NCBI GenBank assembly: GCA_049282265.1
Contig: JBAPTR010000188.1
Location: forward strand, 1 to 51,997
From: CAYUCJ01 sp049282265
GTDB lineage: Bacteria > Desulfobacterota > DSM-4660 > Desulfatiglandales > Desulfatiglandaceae
Reading direction: 5' to 3'
DNA: 51,997 bases
Shown: piece by piece, positions 7,686 to 16,433 of the stretch
How positions within the stretch are numbered: the stretch's first letter is position 1
Layout of the letters: each line of letters starts with the position of its first letter
Position numbers and translations under genes: made by a program
Notes under the pieces: generated by a model
Seen by the model: only the letters and a program-made list of their open reading frames with translations
What the model was told of the DNA's origin: nothing
Databases searched by the model: none

Positions 7686-8756
7686 CTAGACCGGGTTGTC
7701 TTTGTATTCCAGCCTGTAAATTTCCGCCATTGTAATAAAAATGGTGATGATGAGAGGGCCGTAGATAATGCCCAGGATGCCAAAGAGTTTTATGCCTCCG
7801 ATAATGCCAATAAATACGAGCAGGGAGTTCAGTTGCATGCCCTTCCCGATAATGCGGGGCTTGACAAGATATTCCACAACAGAACTGTAAAGGAGATTGT
7901 AGAAGAGGAATCCAAGGGCCAAGCCTGTTTTTCCGTGCAGAAAAAGGATCAGTGCGGCGGGAATAAATATCACCGACGCGCCGATAACAGGCAGGAATGC
8001 CATAAAGGCAATGACGGTTCCCCAAAGCAGGGGAGATTCCAGCCCGAAGAAGTAGAAACCGATCCCTCCGAGAACGCCCTGAACGGTCCCGGAAAGGCCG
8101 TTCCCCAAAAAGATGGCCTTCCCCATCTCCTGGAATTTCCCCACCACTTTTTCAAGCTGTTCTTTTGGAAGCGGCAAGAGTTCGATCACATAGTTCATCA
8201 GACGGCCACCGTCTTTAAAGATGTAGTAAATGGTCAAGATCATGAGGAAGAAATGTACTAGAAAACTCAGGAAGTTCGAGGCCGTGGAGCTGATCTGATT
8301 GTAAAGGAACAACCCTACCCTTTTCCCAACTGAAGAAGACAAGGCCCGGATGCTTTCCGGGGTGAATTCAATTCCCGTCATCTCTCCCCACTTACGGACT
8401 TGCCTCGCCAAGAGGGAGTCACTTTTGATACCTTCTTCTATTTTCTTGAGGGAGACGCTGTTCTTGGTCTTCTGATAAAAATCAAATGCCTCGCCGGAGA
8501 GACTGCCGATGAACCCTCCCACCGGGATGATGAGGATCAGGAGTATGAAAAAGGTCATGGTCAGGGATGCGAGCGCCGTGCGCGCCTTGAAAAGGCGGGC
8601 GAGCCATTCGTACATGGGATAGAAGACACTGGACAGGAGGAGTGCAAGCACAATAGCGGAGATGTAGGTCCAGAAAAGCCTCAAGAGCAGCACCAAGGCC
8701 AGGAGCAACAGGAGGATAAAAAATTGGGAGCCATAATGGTTTCTTTCCATATCCAC
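7686..8756 (-). CDS. AI-2E family transporter (PerM/YdiK-like membrane protein)
   Basis: A 356-residue polytopic membrane protein of the AI-2E/UPF0118 family. N-terminal hydrophobic helices (about 10-85) are followed by a soluble-looking region about 90-155 and then a second membrane block. The late motif PRIIGKGMQLNSLLVFIGIIGG and the following GILGIIYGPLI are the family hallmark. Members are linked to autoinducer-2 export, Na+(Li+)/H+ antiport or unknown export; the substrate cannot be inferred here. It is upstream of fbp on the same strand with a 215-bp gap, in which I see no further gene or clear terminator. Confidence 0.85.
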   Translation of the reverse strand: MDMERNHYGSQFFILLLLLALVLLLRLFWTYISAIVLALLLSSVFYPMYEWLARLFKARTALASLTMTFFILLILIIPVGGFIGSLSGEAFDFYQKTKNSVSLKKIEEGIKSDSLLARQVRKWGEMTGIEFTPESIRALSSSVGKRVGLFLYNQISSTASNFLSFLVHFFLMILTIYYIFKDGGRLMNYVIELLPLPKEQLEKVVGKFQEMGKAIFLGNGLSGTVQGVLGGIGFYFFGLESPLLWGTVIAFMAFLPVIGASVIFIPAALILFLHGKTGLALGFLFYNLLYSSVVEYLVKPRIIGKGMQLNSLLVFIGIIGGIKLFGILGIIYGPLIITIFITMAEIYRLEYKDNPV

Positions 8757-8981
8757 TCCTTCAGGCAGACGATCGGATTCTGCTGAAGCGCAACTGCATG
8801 AGCAACGGGGAAGTGATAAACAATATAGGGTAGAACACTGGTATAGTCAAAAGTATTTTGATATCGAGCAGGAACTTGATCTTAGGTTTTTTTGATGATA
8901 TGAAGCTTGATCAGTCTTTATTGAAAGCATTCACATCCCTCTTTACGGCGATAAAATCCGTCCCGCTCAAAGGGTTTGCCA

Positions 8982-10541
8982 ATGCATGAAAGGGACCTTC
9001 TGCTGGCCATTGACAACGGGACTCAGAGCCTGAAGGCACTGGTCTTTGATCTGCATGGGCAGTTGTATGCCGGAACGCAGGTCACTTTCCGTCCCTATTT
9101 TTCGGCACAGCCGGGTTGGGCTGAGCAGGATCCTGAGGTCTTCTGGCGCGCACTTTGCGAGGCGTGTCAAAAGCTCTGGCACGAAAAAGGTGTTGAACGT
9201 GAAAGGATTGCAGGGTTTTCCGTCACTACCCAGAGGAGCACGGTCATCAATGTGGACGCCGCCGGAACCCCCCTCCGTCCTGCCATGCTCTGGCTTGACC
9301 AGAGAAAAACCTATGGATTGCCTCCTTTGGGAGGTCTGTGGGGAGCCCTGTTCAGAGTCCTCCGCCTGCGCGAGACCATAGAGTATTTTCAGGCTGAGGC
9401 GGAGGCCAACTGGATTCGCATCAATCAGCCCGAAATCTGGAAAAGGACGCACAAATACCTCTTCCTCTCCGGCTGGCTCACCTATCGACTGACAGGGGAG
9501 TTCAGGGATTCCAAGGGGTGTTGTGTCGGCTACCTGCCCTTTGATTACAGGCACATGCGCTGGGCCCCAAGCTGGGACTGGAAATGGCGCGCAGTCCCCA
9601 TAGACCCTTCTCTTCTTCCCGAGCTCGTGCCGCCGGCACAACCGCTCGGGGCTATTACCCGTCAGGCGGCTGATGAGACCGGTATTCCGCCTGGGCTTCC
9701 CATGATTGCCGCGGCCGCCGACAAGGCCTGCGAGGTGATCGGGTCGGGAAGCCTTACTCCATCAACGGGATGCCTGAGTTACGGGACCACGGCCACCATC
9801 AATGTGACCCACAAGAGATATGCAGAAGCGGTGCCATTGCTCCCCCCTTATCCATCCGCCATTCCCGACTACCATACCATTGAGGTTCAAATCTACCGCG
9901 GTTACTGGATGGTGAGCTGGTTCAAAGAGGAATTCGGACACCCCGAAATAGAGGAGGCAGCCATCAGGGGCATTGAAGCCGAGGCCCTTTTCGATCGACT
10001 GTTAGAGAATGTCCCCCCCGGCGCCATGGGGCTGATCCTGCAGCCCTACTGGTCACCCGGCCTCAAGCTTCCGGGACCCGAGGCCAAGGGAGCGGTCATT
10101 GGTTTCGGTGATGTGCATACGCGTGCGCATCTTTACCGATCGATACTGGAAGGCATAGCCTTTGCATTAAGAGAAGGCAAGGAGCGAATAGAGAAAAAAA
10201 CCAGGGTAGCGGTCACTGAACTCAGGGTGTCAGGTGGGGGAAGCCAGAGCAGAATCGCCATGCAGACCACCGCCGACATCTTCGGACTGCCCACTATACG
10301 ACCGCATGTCTATGAAACTTCGGGCCTTGGTGCTTCCATGGATCTGGCCGTTGGCCTGGGGCTTCATCCTGATTTTGAATCGGCCGTTAGGTCCATGACA
10401 CACGTGGGTGAGGTTTTTGAACCGGACCCGGAGGTGAACAGAATGTATAATGCCCTCTATCGGGATGTCTACCGGAAGATGTACAAGAAATTGAAGCCTC
10501 TGTACGAACGTATCCGTGAAATTACCGGGCATCCGAAGTAG
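8982..10541 (+). CDS. FGGY-family carbohydrate kinase
   Basis: A 519-residue sugar kinase of the FHK (actin/hexokinase-like) fold. The N-terminal LLAIDNGTQSLKALVFD is the phosphate-1 loop. FSVTTQRSTVINVD and AMLWLDQR are the FGGY substrate-side blocks, and LRVSGGGSQSRIAMQTTADIFG is the adenosine-binding segment. The length is typical of xylulokinase or glycerol kinase, but some substrate-pocket residues differ from either and the substrate is undetermined. ATG at 8982 is preferred to a TTG two codons upstream. It is divergent from the AI-2E gene with about 220 bp between them. The next downstream reading frame, a broken sensor kinase, starts 20 bp later. Confidence 0.85.
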   Translation: MHERDLLLAIDNGTQSLKALVFDLHGQLYAGTQVTFRPYFSAQPGWAEQDPEVFWRALCEACQKLWHEKGVERERIAGFSVTTQRSTVINVDAAGTPLRPAMLWLDQRKTYGLPPLGGLWGALFRVLRLRETIEYFQAEAEANWIRINQPEIWKRTHKYLFLSGWLTYRLTGEFRDSKGCCVGYLPFDYRHMRWAPSWDWKWRAVPIDPSLLPELVPPAQPLGAITRQAADETGIPPGLPMIAAAADKACEVIGSGSLTPSTGCLSYGTTATINVTHKRYAEAVPLLPPYPSAIPDYHTIEVQIYRGYWMVSWFKEEFGHPEIEEAAIRGIEAEALFDRLLENVPPGAMGLILQPYWSPGLKLPGPEAKGAVIGFGDVHTRAHLYRSILEGIAFALREGKERIEKKTRVAVTELRVSGGGSQSRIAMQTTADIFGLPTIRPHVYETSGLGASMDLAVGLGLHPDFESAVRSMTHVGEVFEPDPEVNRMYNALYRDVYRKMYKKLKPLYERIREITGHPK

Positions 10542-10561
10542 AGGGTCGTGAAAGGAATACC

Positions 10562-11160
10562 ATGCAATTAAAAAATAGATATCTCCTTCTGCCCTTATTG
10601 TTTCTGGTTTTCGGTTATAGGTTTTTTTCCGTCTATAACGACGTCAGGATCGGCAAAGAGGGCTATGCCTGGGTGATCAGTGAAAAGGGCGTTGAACTCT
10701 ATTGCCCGGTTCCTGGACACACAGGTAAGACCGCTTTTCGGACTTCTGAAAAATTCCCTTCCGTCATCGCGATGGCCGGGGAAATGATGAAAGGAAGGCA
10801 GGGCAGTACAACCTATACTTATGACAGGATCAAAGCGACCTCGACTGAACCCGTGAAAAAACTGGCCGTCTATTTCCCGAGAAAGGCACGAGAGGCGATT
10901 GTCGAGGGAAGAGTTTGAAAGTATGTACAGCTTCAAAGTGGTTCGAAAAGATGAAGAAACCCTCTGGGTTCAATTGAATACCGTGCTTATTGACTGGGAG
11001 GGGAAGCCTGCCACCATCAATTTCCTGCGGGACGTAACCCCCCAGAAGAAGCCCGAGGAACAGCTCCAGCACGCCCAGAAGATGGAAGCGGTGGGGACCC
11101 TGGCGGGGGAGGCATTGCCCACGACTTTAACAACCGGCTCATGGGCATACAGGGGTCTTG
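10562..11160 (+). pseudogene. Decayed Cache-PAS sensor histidine kinase
   Basis: Frame one (10562-10918) gives an N-terminal membrane segment and a Cache-type sensor core: GKEGYAWVISEKGVELYCP, then FPSVIAMAGEMMKG and KKLAVYFP. A second frame (about 10899-11110) gives the end of a PAS domain, IDWEGKPATINFLRDVT, followed by the linker QHAQKMEAVGTLAG. A further shift at about 11100-11110 restores the kinase phosphoacceptor H-box, IAHDFNNRLMGIQG, after which a stop ends the frame at about 11160. The catalytic ATPase domain is absent. The sensor is therefore frameshifted at least twice, internally deleted and truncated, and lies between intact genes. Recognition rests on the conserved H-box and Cache blocks. 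Confidence 0.8.
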
Positions 11161-11246
11161 AGATTGACTGACGGGAACAGATTGGATATTGTAAGGGAGA
11201 GCATAGATGGATGGAAGCGAACCAGGTTAAGAAAGGGGGGAGAACC

Positions 11247-11822
11247 ATGAAGGTAGTGGCATTTAACGGGAGTAGCCGGAAGGACGGGAACACGGCCATA
11301 CTGCTGGGTACCGTTCTTGGAGAACTCGAAAGAGAAGGGATCGAAACCGAACTCATCCAAATGGCGGGAAAATCGCTCCAGGGTTGTATCGCATGCAACA
11401 AGTGCTTTGAAAACAAGGACAGGAAATGCTCGGTGAATTCAGATAAGCTGAACGAATACCTCGGAAAGATGATCGAAGCCGACGGGATTATTCTGGGATC
11501 TCCGGTCTACTATGCCGACGCGACCGCAACGATCAAGGCGCTCATTGAGCGCTGCGGATTTGTTTCCGCGGCGAACGGAGGACTTTTTACGCATAAGGTG
11601 GGGGCTGCCGTCGCCGCAGTGCGTCGGGCGGGCGCCATCCGGACGTTCGATACGCTCAACCACCTGTTTCAGTACAGTCAAATGTTTATAGTCGGTTCAA
11701 CCTACTGGAACATAGGCATAGGACGCAATCCCGGCGAGGTCAGGGACGATGCCGAGGGCATCAAGACCATGGAAAATCTAGGGAAGAACATGACGTGGCT
11801 GCTCAAGAAAATTCACCCGTAG
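11247..11822 (+). CDS. Iron-sulfur flavoprotein (ISF) / NADPH-dependent FMN reductase family
   Basis: A 191-residue flavodoxin-like protein. The N-terminal FNGSSRKDGNTAILL is the FMN phosphate-binding loop. GCIACNKCFENKDRKC gives CX2CX2CX7C, the compact [4Fe-4S] motif of archaeal and bacterial iron-sulfur flavoproteins. GSPVYYADATATIKALIERC is the second conserved FMN-side block. ISF proteins form oligomers and pass electrons between ferredoxin-type donors and oxygen or peroxide, or unknown acceptors, in anaerobes. The start at 11247 has a strong AAAGGGGGGA site; an in-frame ATG at 11211 lacks one. A thioesterase gene follows after about 50 bp. Confidence 0.85.
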   Translation: MKVVAFNGSSRKDGNTAILLGTVLGELEREGIETELIQMAGKSLQGCIACNKCFENKDRKCSVNSDKLNEYLGKMIEADGIILGSPVYYADATATIKALIERCGFVSAANGGLFTHKVGAAVAAVRRAGAIRTFDTLNHLFQYSQMFIVGSTYWNIGIGRNPGEVRDDAEGIKTMENLGKNMTWLLKKIHP

Positions 11823-11870
11823 AAGACTGCTGGGTGCCGCGCTATGCGCTCTTTATCAAAGGAGGGGAAG

Positions 11871-12296
11871 ATGGCTTTCCGTTCTCTTGTCAAAGTCCGT
11901 TTCGGAGATATCGATCATGCGGGAATCGTATATTACCCTAGATTCCTTCACTATTTTCATGTGGCTTTGGAAGAATTTTTCGACAGCGAGCTGGGGGTAA
12001 ACTATCCCACGGTTGTCAACCATTACCGTATTGGGCTCCCTACAGTTCATCTTGAGACGGATTTCAGCCATCCCCTGCGCTTCGGGGATGAGATAGAAAT
12101 CGAGGTTCGCGTAGTCAAATTCGGCAGGACCTCGATCACCTTCGGCTATCGCGTATTCAAACTGGGACAAGAGGACCCGTTGATTATCGGTCACAATGTG
12201 ACGGTGTGTCTGGATATGGACACATTCAAAAAGGTGGCTATTCCCGAATGGCTTCTGCAAAGGCTCAAGGAGGCAATGGGAGATGCAGCTGTTTAG
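11871..12296 (+). CDS. Acyl-CoA thioesterase, 4-hydroxybenzoyl-CoA thioesterase (YbgC-like) family
   Basis: A 141-residue single hot-dog-fold thioesterase. FGDIDHAGIVYYPRFLHYF contains the family's catalytic Asp (D15), followed by the helix that carries the acyl-CoA site. LRFGDEIEIEVRV and ITFGYRVF are the usual beta strands. Members hydrolyse 4-hydroxybenzoyl-CoA, short or medium acyl-CoA, or acyl-ACP; the substrate is not predictable. AAGGAGGGG precedes the ATG at 11871, which fixes the start against an upstream ATG at 11844. It follows the ISF gene on the same strand and converges on the MFS gene, with only 30 bp between the stops. Confidence 0.85.
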   Translation: MAFRSLVKVRFGDIDHAGIVYYPRFLHYFHVALEEFFDSELGVNYPTVVNHYRIGLPTVHLETDFSHPLRFGDEIEIEVRVVKFGRTSITFGYRVFKLGQEDPLIIGHNVTVCLDMDTFKKVAIPEWLLQRLKEAMGDAAV

Positions 12297-12326
12297 GGAT
12301 GGTGGAATCGTTATCGATATTTGTTT

Positions 12327-13559
12327 TCAAGACCGTTTTTTGAAGAGTGTTTTCGCTCCCTGAACGGTTTCGGGCATATGGCGTTGAACGATCCAGGCGC
12401 CGGCGATTGCCATGACCCCACCCGTCAGAAACGGCAGATCGAAAAACACAATTGCGAGAGCACCGGCGATCATCGGGCCCAGTGCCAGTCCGAGACCGAA
12501 CCCCAGGGTGATAAGGCTCATTTGCCGGCCTTCGCCCCCGACTTGTGAAAGGTCCGCCGCCACCGCAAACGCCGGCGCGCCAATGCCCGCAGTCGCTATC
12601 CCCTGCAAAACCCGCAGGAAGATAAACTGCTGGAGGGTGGTGACTTCTCCCAGCAGTGCTGTGATGGGGGCAATGAAGAGCAGTCCCAGGATAATGATGG
12701 GCTTTCTGCCCACTGAGTCGGAAAGACGCCCCAATGGAACCTGAAAGAGCAGGCGGCCCACCATCAGAGAACTGAACGCAATGCTGAAACCGAGGGCGCT
12801 GATATCCAAACGGGCGTTGAATTCATTTTCCAGAGTGGTGACCATGGAAAAGGCAATAGCCATGATAAACGTTGCGGCTGCAGCACTCAGTATCCCCGGG
12901 TGCATCAATTTCCTGTCCAAGATTTTAAAGGGAGGGGTATGTAAGGATTTCGGCGGTATTTTTACCTCCTCGACCCAAAAATGGACCAGAACCATTGCCG
13001 CTGCAATAAAGCCTGCACCGGCAACGAAGGCGGCATTGAATCCCCAGGTGACCTTCAAGAATCCGCCCACTAATGGCCCGATAGCAAATCCGACGATACG
13101 CAGCGTGCTGTATACGCCCATGGCACCGCCCCGGGTTTTCTGCTCGGTGACGGCCGCCATAATGGCCATGGAGGCCGGGATGGTTATGGCGACACCGATC
13201 CCCTGGAGCATTCGAAGAGATACCAGTTCGAGAAAAGTGGTCGCGGGAATAAATCCGATGGTCCCCATACCCATCAGTCCAAGCCCGATCAAAATGAGGA
13301 CCTTGCGTCGGCCCATCCGGTCGCTCAGCGCACCCATAAAAGGTTGCAGTACCGAATTCACCAGGCCGTAAAGTGCAAGCAGGATGCCCACGAGAACCGG
13401 CAGCGGAAAATGCAGATAGGCGGTGGGCGGGATCTTGGCCACATAGAGCGGCAAGACAATGAAAAGGATACTGTTGCCCATCGCGTCGGTCATGCGTGCG
13501 ATCGAAAGCGCCAGAACAGGTCGAGTCAATCCGATGGATTCTGCTAGTTTCTTATTCAA
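12327..13559 (-). CDS. Major facilitator superfamily transporter
   Basis: An MFS permease of about 410 residues with twelve predicted helices. The signature loop after helix 2 reads GALSDRMGRRKVLILIG, and the symmetrical copy in the second half reads GRLSDSVGRKPIIILG, as in drug/H+ antiporter-type members. The frame is open upstream as far as 13760, but the first 67 residues do not look like MFS sequence. A TTG at 13559 preceded by GGAG gives the expected family length, so I place the start there; this is uncertain. Substrate unknown. It converges on the thioesterase gene and lies beside a gene-remnant region upstream. Confidence 0.75.
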   Translation of the reverse strand: MNKKLAESIGLTRPVLALSIARMTDAMGNSILFIVLPLYVAKIPPTAYLHFPLPVLVGILLALYGLVNSVLQPFMGALSDRMGRRKVLILIGLGLMGMGTIGFIPATTFLELVSLRMLQGIGVAITIPASMAIMAAVTEQKTRGGAMGVYSTLRIVGFAIGPLVGGFLKVTWGFNAAFVAGAGFIAAAMVLVHFWVEEVKIPPKSLHTPPFKILDRKLMHPGILSAAAATFIMAIAFSMVTTLENEFNARLDISALGFSIAFSSLMVGRLLFQVPLGRLSDSVGRKPIIILGLLFIAPITALLGEVTTLQQFIFLRVLQGIATAGIGAPAFAVAADLSQVGGEGRQMSLITLGFGLGLALGPMIAGALAIVFFDLPFLTGGVMAIAGAWIVQRHMPETVQGAKTLFKKRS

Positions 13560-13858
13560 TGCAATATCTCCAGATTCAGTCGTGAGCTCATTATCGCTGG
13601 CCCACTGTATTCCTGAAACCGCCGTGACCAAAAGATACCCATACGTGAGCCGTTTGTATGGAAGATAAACGGTCTGGTTTTGAAACCAGCCTATTAAATC
13701 GATGCATGTTGTCACTCGTCGCAGAAGAATACGATAGGCCGCTGAGCGGCTTTGTTGCATCCACGGTGTTCCATACCAACAAAAGGGAGGGAGGGCAAAT
13801 CCACCACGAGGGGGAACTGAAAAAAATAGAGAATGTAATTTTCAGGGCCCGACCCCAT

Positions 13859-13984
13859 TCAGATTTGGAAAAGTTTTTCTACCTCTTCATTCAAAACCTT
13901 TCCCATGGTATTTTTTGGCAACTCCTTTAAAAAGACAATCTCCTTGGGGCATTTCCAGTGATGGAGGTGCTTCCTGCAATATGC
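13859..13984 (-). pseudogene. C-terminal remnant of an AMP-binding acyl-CoA synthetase
   Basis: The minus-strand frame ending at the stop 13859-13861 reads YCRKHLHHWKCPKEIVFLKE followed by LPKNTMGKVL. This is the C-terminal domain of the acyl-adenylate-forming enzymes, including the A10 motif with its catalytic lysine (PKNTMGK). Upstream of about 13985 the similarity stops and a stop codon appears in frame, so only about 40 of roughly 500 residues survive. Within about 300 bp upstream of the MFS gene this is the only recognisable content. Confidence 0.75.
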
Positions 13985-14199
13985 CTGACGGCAGTGCCCA
14001 AGAAAGCATCATGCGCATTGAAAGCTCTAATATCGCGAATGAGTTGATCAAAAGTATAGAAAGCCAAGAACAAAGACATTAGACGGTCGGTTCTGTGAAA
14101 GAGGGGATCATTCATTTTGACAAGTTCAGCGACATACCGGATCTTATCATTGAACGGCGTAGAATAGGGGTCGTGCCTACACTCTTGACAAACGATACG

Positions 14200-14445
14200 A
14201 CGAATATTGAACGAAGAGTTCGGCTTGTGGCATTTAATTGGCTGGGAGAGCAGGTTTATATCCATGGGGACGGGCTGCCTCGGTCGATTTTTGCGCGAGG
14301 CTTTGAACCGGAAAGCGGTTATGACGACAATTTCGGCCCGGAAGGTCTGCTCTTTCCCGTTGCCGGGGAACCGATCCTCAGCTCCGCGACAACGCGGGCC
14401 TTTGAATGGCCATGTTCAGGAAGATGCCGCTCGTATATCTCCAAT
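14200..14445 (+). pseudogene. Remnant of an HNH endonuclease family protein
   Basis: The frame at 14200-14400 reads RLVAFNWLGEQVYIHGDGLP and shortly after GYDDNFGPEGLL. These resemble the N-terminal blocks of a family annotated as putative HNH restriction endonucleases. The next family block, GTDPQLRDNAGL, then an in-frame TGA, then MAMFRKMPLVYLQ, follows in a shifted frame. An internal deletion after ARGFE, the frame change and the stop show that it is decayed, and the HNH catalytic region is missing. It lies 38 bp from the 3' end of tRNA-Sec, a classical place for integrated DNA. Family recognition is from memory of the block order and should be confirmed by a profile search. Confidence 0.55.
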
Positions 14446-14483
14446 GTTGACCAAAAAGGCATGTCTATCTGATAAGATTCTTA

Positions 14484-14581
14484 TGGCGGAAGTGCATGGG
14501 AATCGAACCCACCTACCGAGGTTTTAGCCCGGTACACCGGATTTGAAGTCCGGGAGCCCCACCAGTGAGCTTACCACTTCC
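14484..14581 (-). tRNA. selC: tRNA-Sec (anticodon UCA)
   Basis: A 98-nt tRNA with encoded 3' CCA. The anticodon arm reads CCGGACTTCAAATCCGG, giving anticodon TCA in the typical tRNA-Sec loop. The long variable arm and the GGAAGTG acceptor 5' end with discriminator G also match bacterial tRNA-Sec. Seven acceptor pairs are perfect; an eighth pair, usual for this tRNA, would be G-G in my reading. Its presence implies that UGA is read as selenocysteine in this organism. No selA, selB, selD or obvious selenoprotein was found in the window. Confidence 0.93.
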
Positions 14582-14646
14582 ACATCGCTCATGTATTGTG
14601 TATTGAGAAGTATTTTAAGGTCTCCTGGGTGCTTTGTCAACGAACC

Positions 14647-15765
14647 TTATTGGGTCAGATGTTCAATGACTATCCTCAGAATCCTTCTGATCGGTTCTGC
14701 CGCGCCCCAGAGGAGCTGGTCACCCACGGAAAAGGCGGTAAGATATTGCGGCCCGAGGAGCATTTTCCTCAGCCTTCCGACGGGGACAGTGAGTGTGCCG
14801 TTAACGGCAGCCGGTGTGAGATGTGCCAGCGTAGAATCCTTATCATTCGGAATCAGCCTGACCCAGTCGTTTCCCTCCTCGATTATCCCGGATATTTCGT
14901 CCAGGGGCAGATCCTCTTTGAGTTTGATGGTAAATCCCTGGCTGTGACACCGCATGGCCCCCACCCGCACGCAAAGGCCGTCAATTGGAATAGGAGGATC
15001 AGCCTGCAGAATCTTGTTGGTTTCGACCGCTCCTTTCCATTCCTCCCGGGTCTGTCCCGATGCCATTGGGGAATCGATCCACGGGATGAGACTCCCCGCA
15101 AGGGGTGCGCCGAAATGTTCCACCGGGAAGTCCGTGCCTCTCATCTTTTCCGTTGAGACGGCGTCGACGGCAATTGCTGATGAGGCGGGATCATCCATGA
15201 GTTCCCGGGTTGCATATCCGATGGCGGCCATCTGGGCGATCAGCTCCTTCATGTTATTTGCCCCCCCTCCCGATGCCGCCTGGTAGGTCATGCAGGATAT
15301 CCACTCGACGTGACCCTGCCTCAAAAGTCCTGCGAGGGCCATTAACATCAGGCTGACCGTGCAGTTGCCGCCAACATAGGTCCTGATACCGGAGGACAGG
15401 CCTTTATCTATGACGTCCCTGTTGACGGGGTCGAGGACGATGATGCTGTCCTTATCCAGGCGGAGTGTGGACGCGGAATCGATCCAGTAGCCCTTCCATC
15501 CCTGTTTACGCAGCTCTGGGTAGACTTTTTCCGTGTACCCGCCGCCCTGGCAGCTCACAACAATATCAAAATCGGCCAGCAGGCCCACATCAAGGGCGTC
15601 CTTCAGCCTTGGAATTTCTATCCCCAGGTCAGGACCCGGGCCGCCCACATTGGAAGTCGTGAAAAAAACAGGCGCCAATCCGGCAAGATCGTCTTCTTCC
15701 TTCATGCGGCCCATGAGAACCGATCCGACCATGCCGCGCCATCCCACAAAACCCACTCTCATCAT
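14647..15765 (-). CDS. asd: Aspartate-semialdehyde dehydrogenase
   Basis: A 372-residue NADPH-dependent enzyme that converts aspartyl phosphate to aspartate semialdehyde, the branch point to lysine, diaminopimelate, threonine and methionine. The N-terminal VGFVGWRGMVGSVLM is the nucleotide-binding loop in the form used by the E. coli-type long class. The catalytic cysteine is C135 in GGNCTVSLM, and RCHSQG carries the acid-base histidine. AGGTGAAAAG lies just before ATG-ATG at 15765. The gene stands between tRNA-Sec and an end fragment of the repeat family, transcribed in the same direction as both neighbouring genes. Confidence 0.95.
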   Translation of the reverse strand: MMRVGFVGWRGMVGSVLMGRMKEEDDLAGLAPVFFTTSNVGGPGPDLGIEIPRLKDALDVGLLADFDIVVSCQGGGYTEKVYPELRKQGWKGYWIDSASTLRLDKDSIIVLDPVNRDVIDKGLSSGIRTYVGGNCTVSLMLMALAGLLRQGHVEWISCMTYQAASGGGANNMKELIAQMAAIGYATRELMDDPASSAIAVDAVSTEKMRGTDFPVEHFGAPLAGSLIPWIDSPMASGQTREEWKGAVETNKILQADPPIPIDGLCVRVGAMRCHSQGFTIKLKEDLPLDEISGIIEEGNDWVRLIPNDKDSTLAHLTPAAVNGTLTVPVGRLRKMLLGPQYLTAFSVGDQLLWGAAEPIRRILRIVIEHLTQ

Positions 15766-15781
15766 CTTTTCACCTCATTTC

Positions 15782-15826
15782 TTGACGGTTTTGTAAAAAG
15801 CTGATCTATGCCGCAAGCGGCAGACT
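15782..15826 (+). repeat. End fragment of the structured repeat family
   Basis: TTGACGGTTTTGTAAAAAGC resembles the left terminus of copy B (26726-26745). It is followed by the same style of sequence, ending in the perfect small palindrome TGCCGCAAGCGGCA (about 15811-15824); copy B has a degenerate version at 26750-26766. None of the inner stem structure is present. It overlaps the last bases of the DUF2914 gene and may serve as part of its 3' end hairpin. Confidence 0.6.
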
Positions 15827-16247
15827 ATTTTTGCGGCCTTATTTCAAATGGGATTTCCTGGAGGAGATTTCCTCCAGGACCAAGAATATCAACGCGCCAT
15901 TGACCAATTTCACGGGGAAGGATGAGCTTTGAACTGTAAGTCCGCCAATTGCCTGAACGGACTTCGAGCTTTACTCTGGCCCTTTCCGTTTCCCCAAAAT
16001 ACCACACATGCGTGACGTAGGTGTCATCCGTGGCGCCAAGAATGCGGGACAAGCAATAGAGCCTTCCGGCCTCCGGCGGGAATTGCTCATTTACACCTAC
16101 GCAGGAGTGGTCCACCACATCAATGCATATGTCCCCTTCCGATACGCGCAAGGCTGCCTTTTCCTGGGAAACGGCAGGACTTACAAGGATAACACTCAGA
16201 AGACCGGACACAACGATCACAAAGAATGCAGACAGTAAACGGTTCAT
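15825..16247 (-). CDS. Secreted DUF2914 domain protein
   Basis: A 140-residue protein. An N-terminal signal peptide (about 1-28, ending near VSPAVSQ) is followed by a DUF2914 domain, recognisable by VTHVWYFGETERARVKLEV, then WRTYSSKLILP and GQWRVDILGPGGN. The family is found in Proteobacteria and is expected to lie in the periplasm; its function is not known. Two cysteines (in DICIDVVDHSC) could form a disulfide. The start at 16247 has AAGGAG 9 bp upstream; an ATG at 16268 does not. It is divergent from the radical SAM gene, with about 185 bp of AT-rich DNA between them. Confidence 0.8.
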   Translation of the reverse strand: MNRLLSAFFVIVVSGLLSVILVSPAVSQEKAALRVSEGDICIDVVDHSCVGVNEQFPPEAGRLYCLSRILGATDDTYVTHVWYFGETERARVKLEVRSGNWRTYSSKLILPREIGQWRVDILGPGGNLLQEIPFEIRPQK

Positions 16248-16433
16248 GGCTTTTTTCTCCTTATGCAAAATTTAAGTGAATATCTAAGCACAACAAAATT
16301 ATTTTCGCAACAAGAGAAGCGCGAGGACTTCGTCTTCTCAAGCGATCAAACAGAAATGGAGTTGCTATTTCGCCATTTTCCTGGCATAAAATAAAGTTTA
16401 TGAAAAGGACAAAAGCCTCCGGAGAAAGAAAAA

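Noticed and set aside
13560..13760. N-terminal 67 residues of the MFS frame as real coding sequence or an insertion-sequence end
   Set aside because: The residues do not resemble MFS sequence or any transposase. GGCTTTGTTGC near 13749-13759 resembles some insertion-sequence termini, but no matching second end or target duplication was found.
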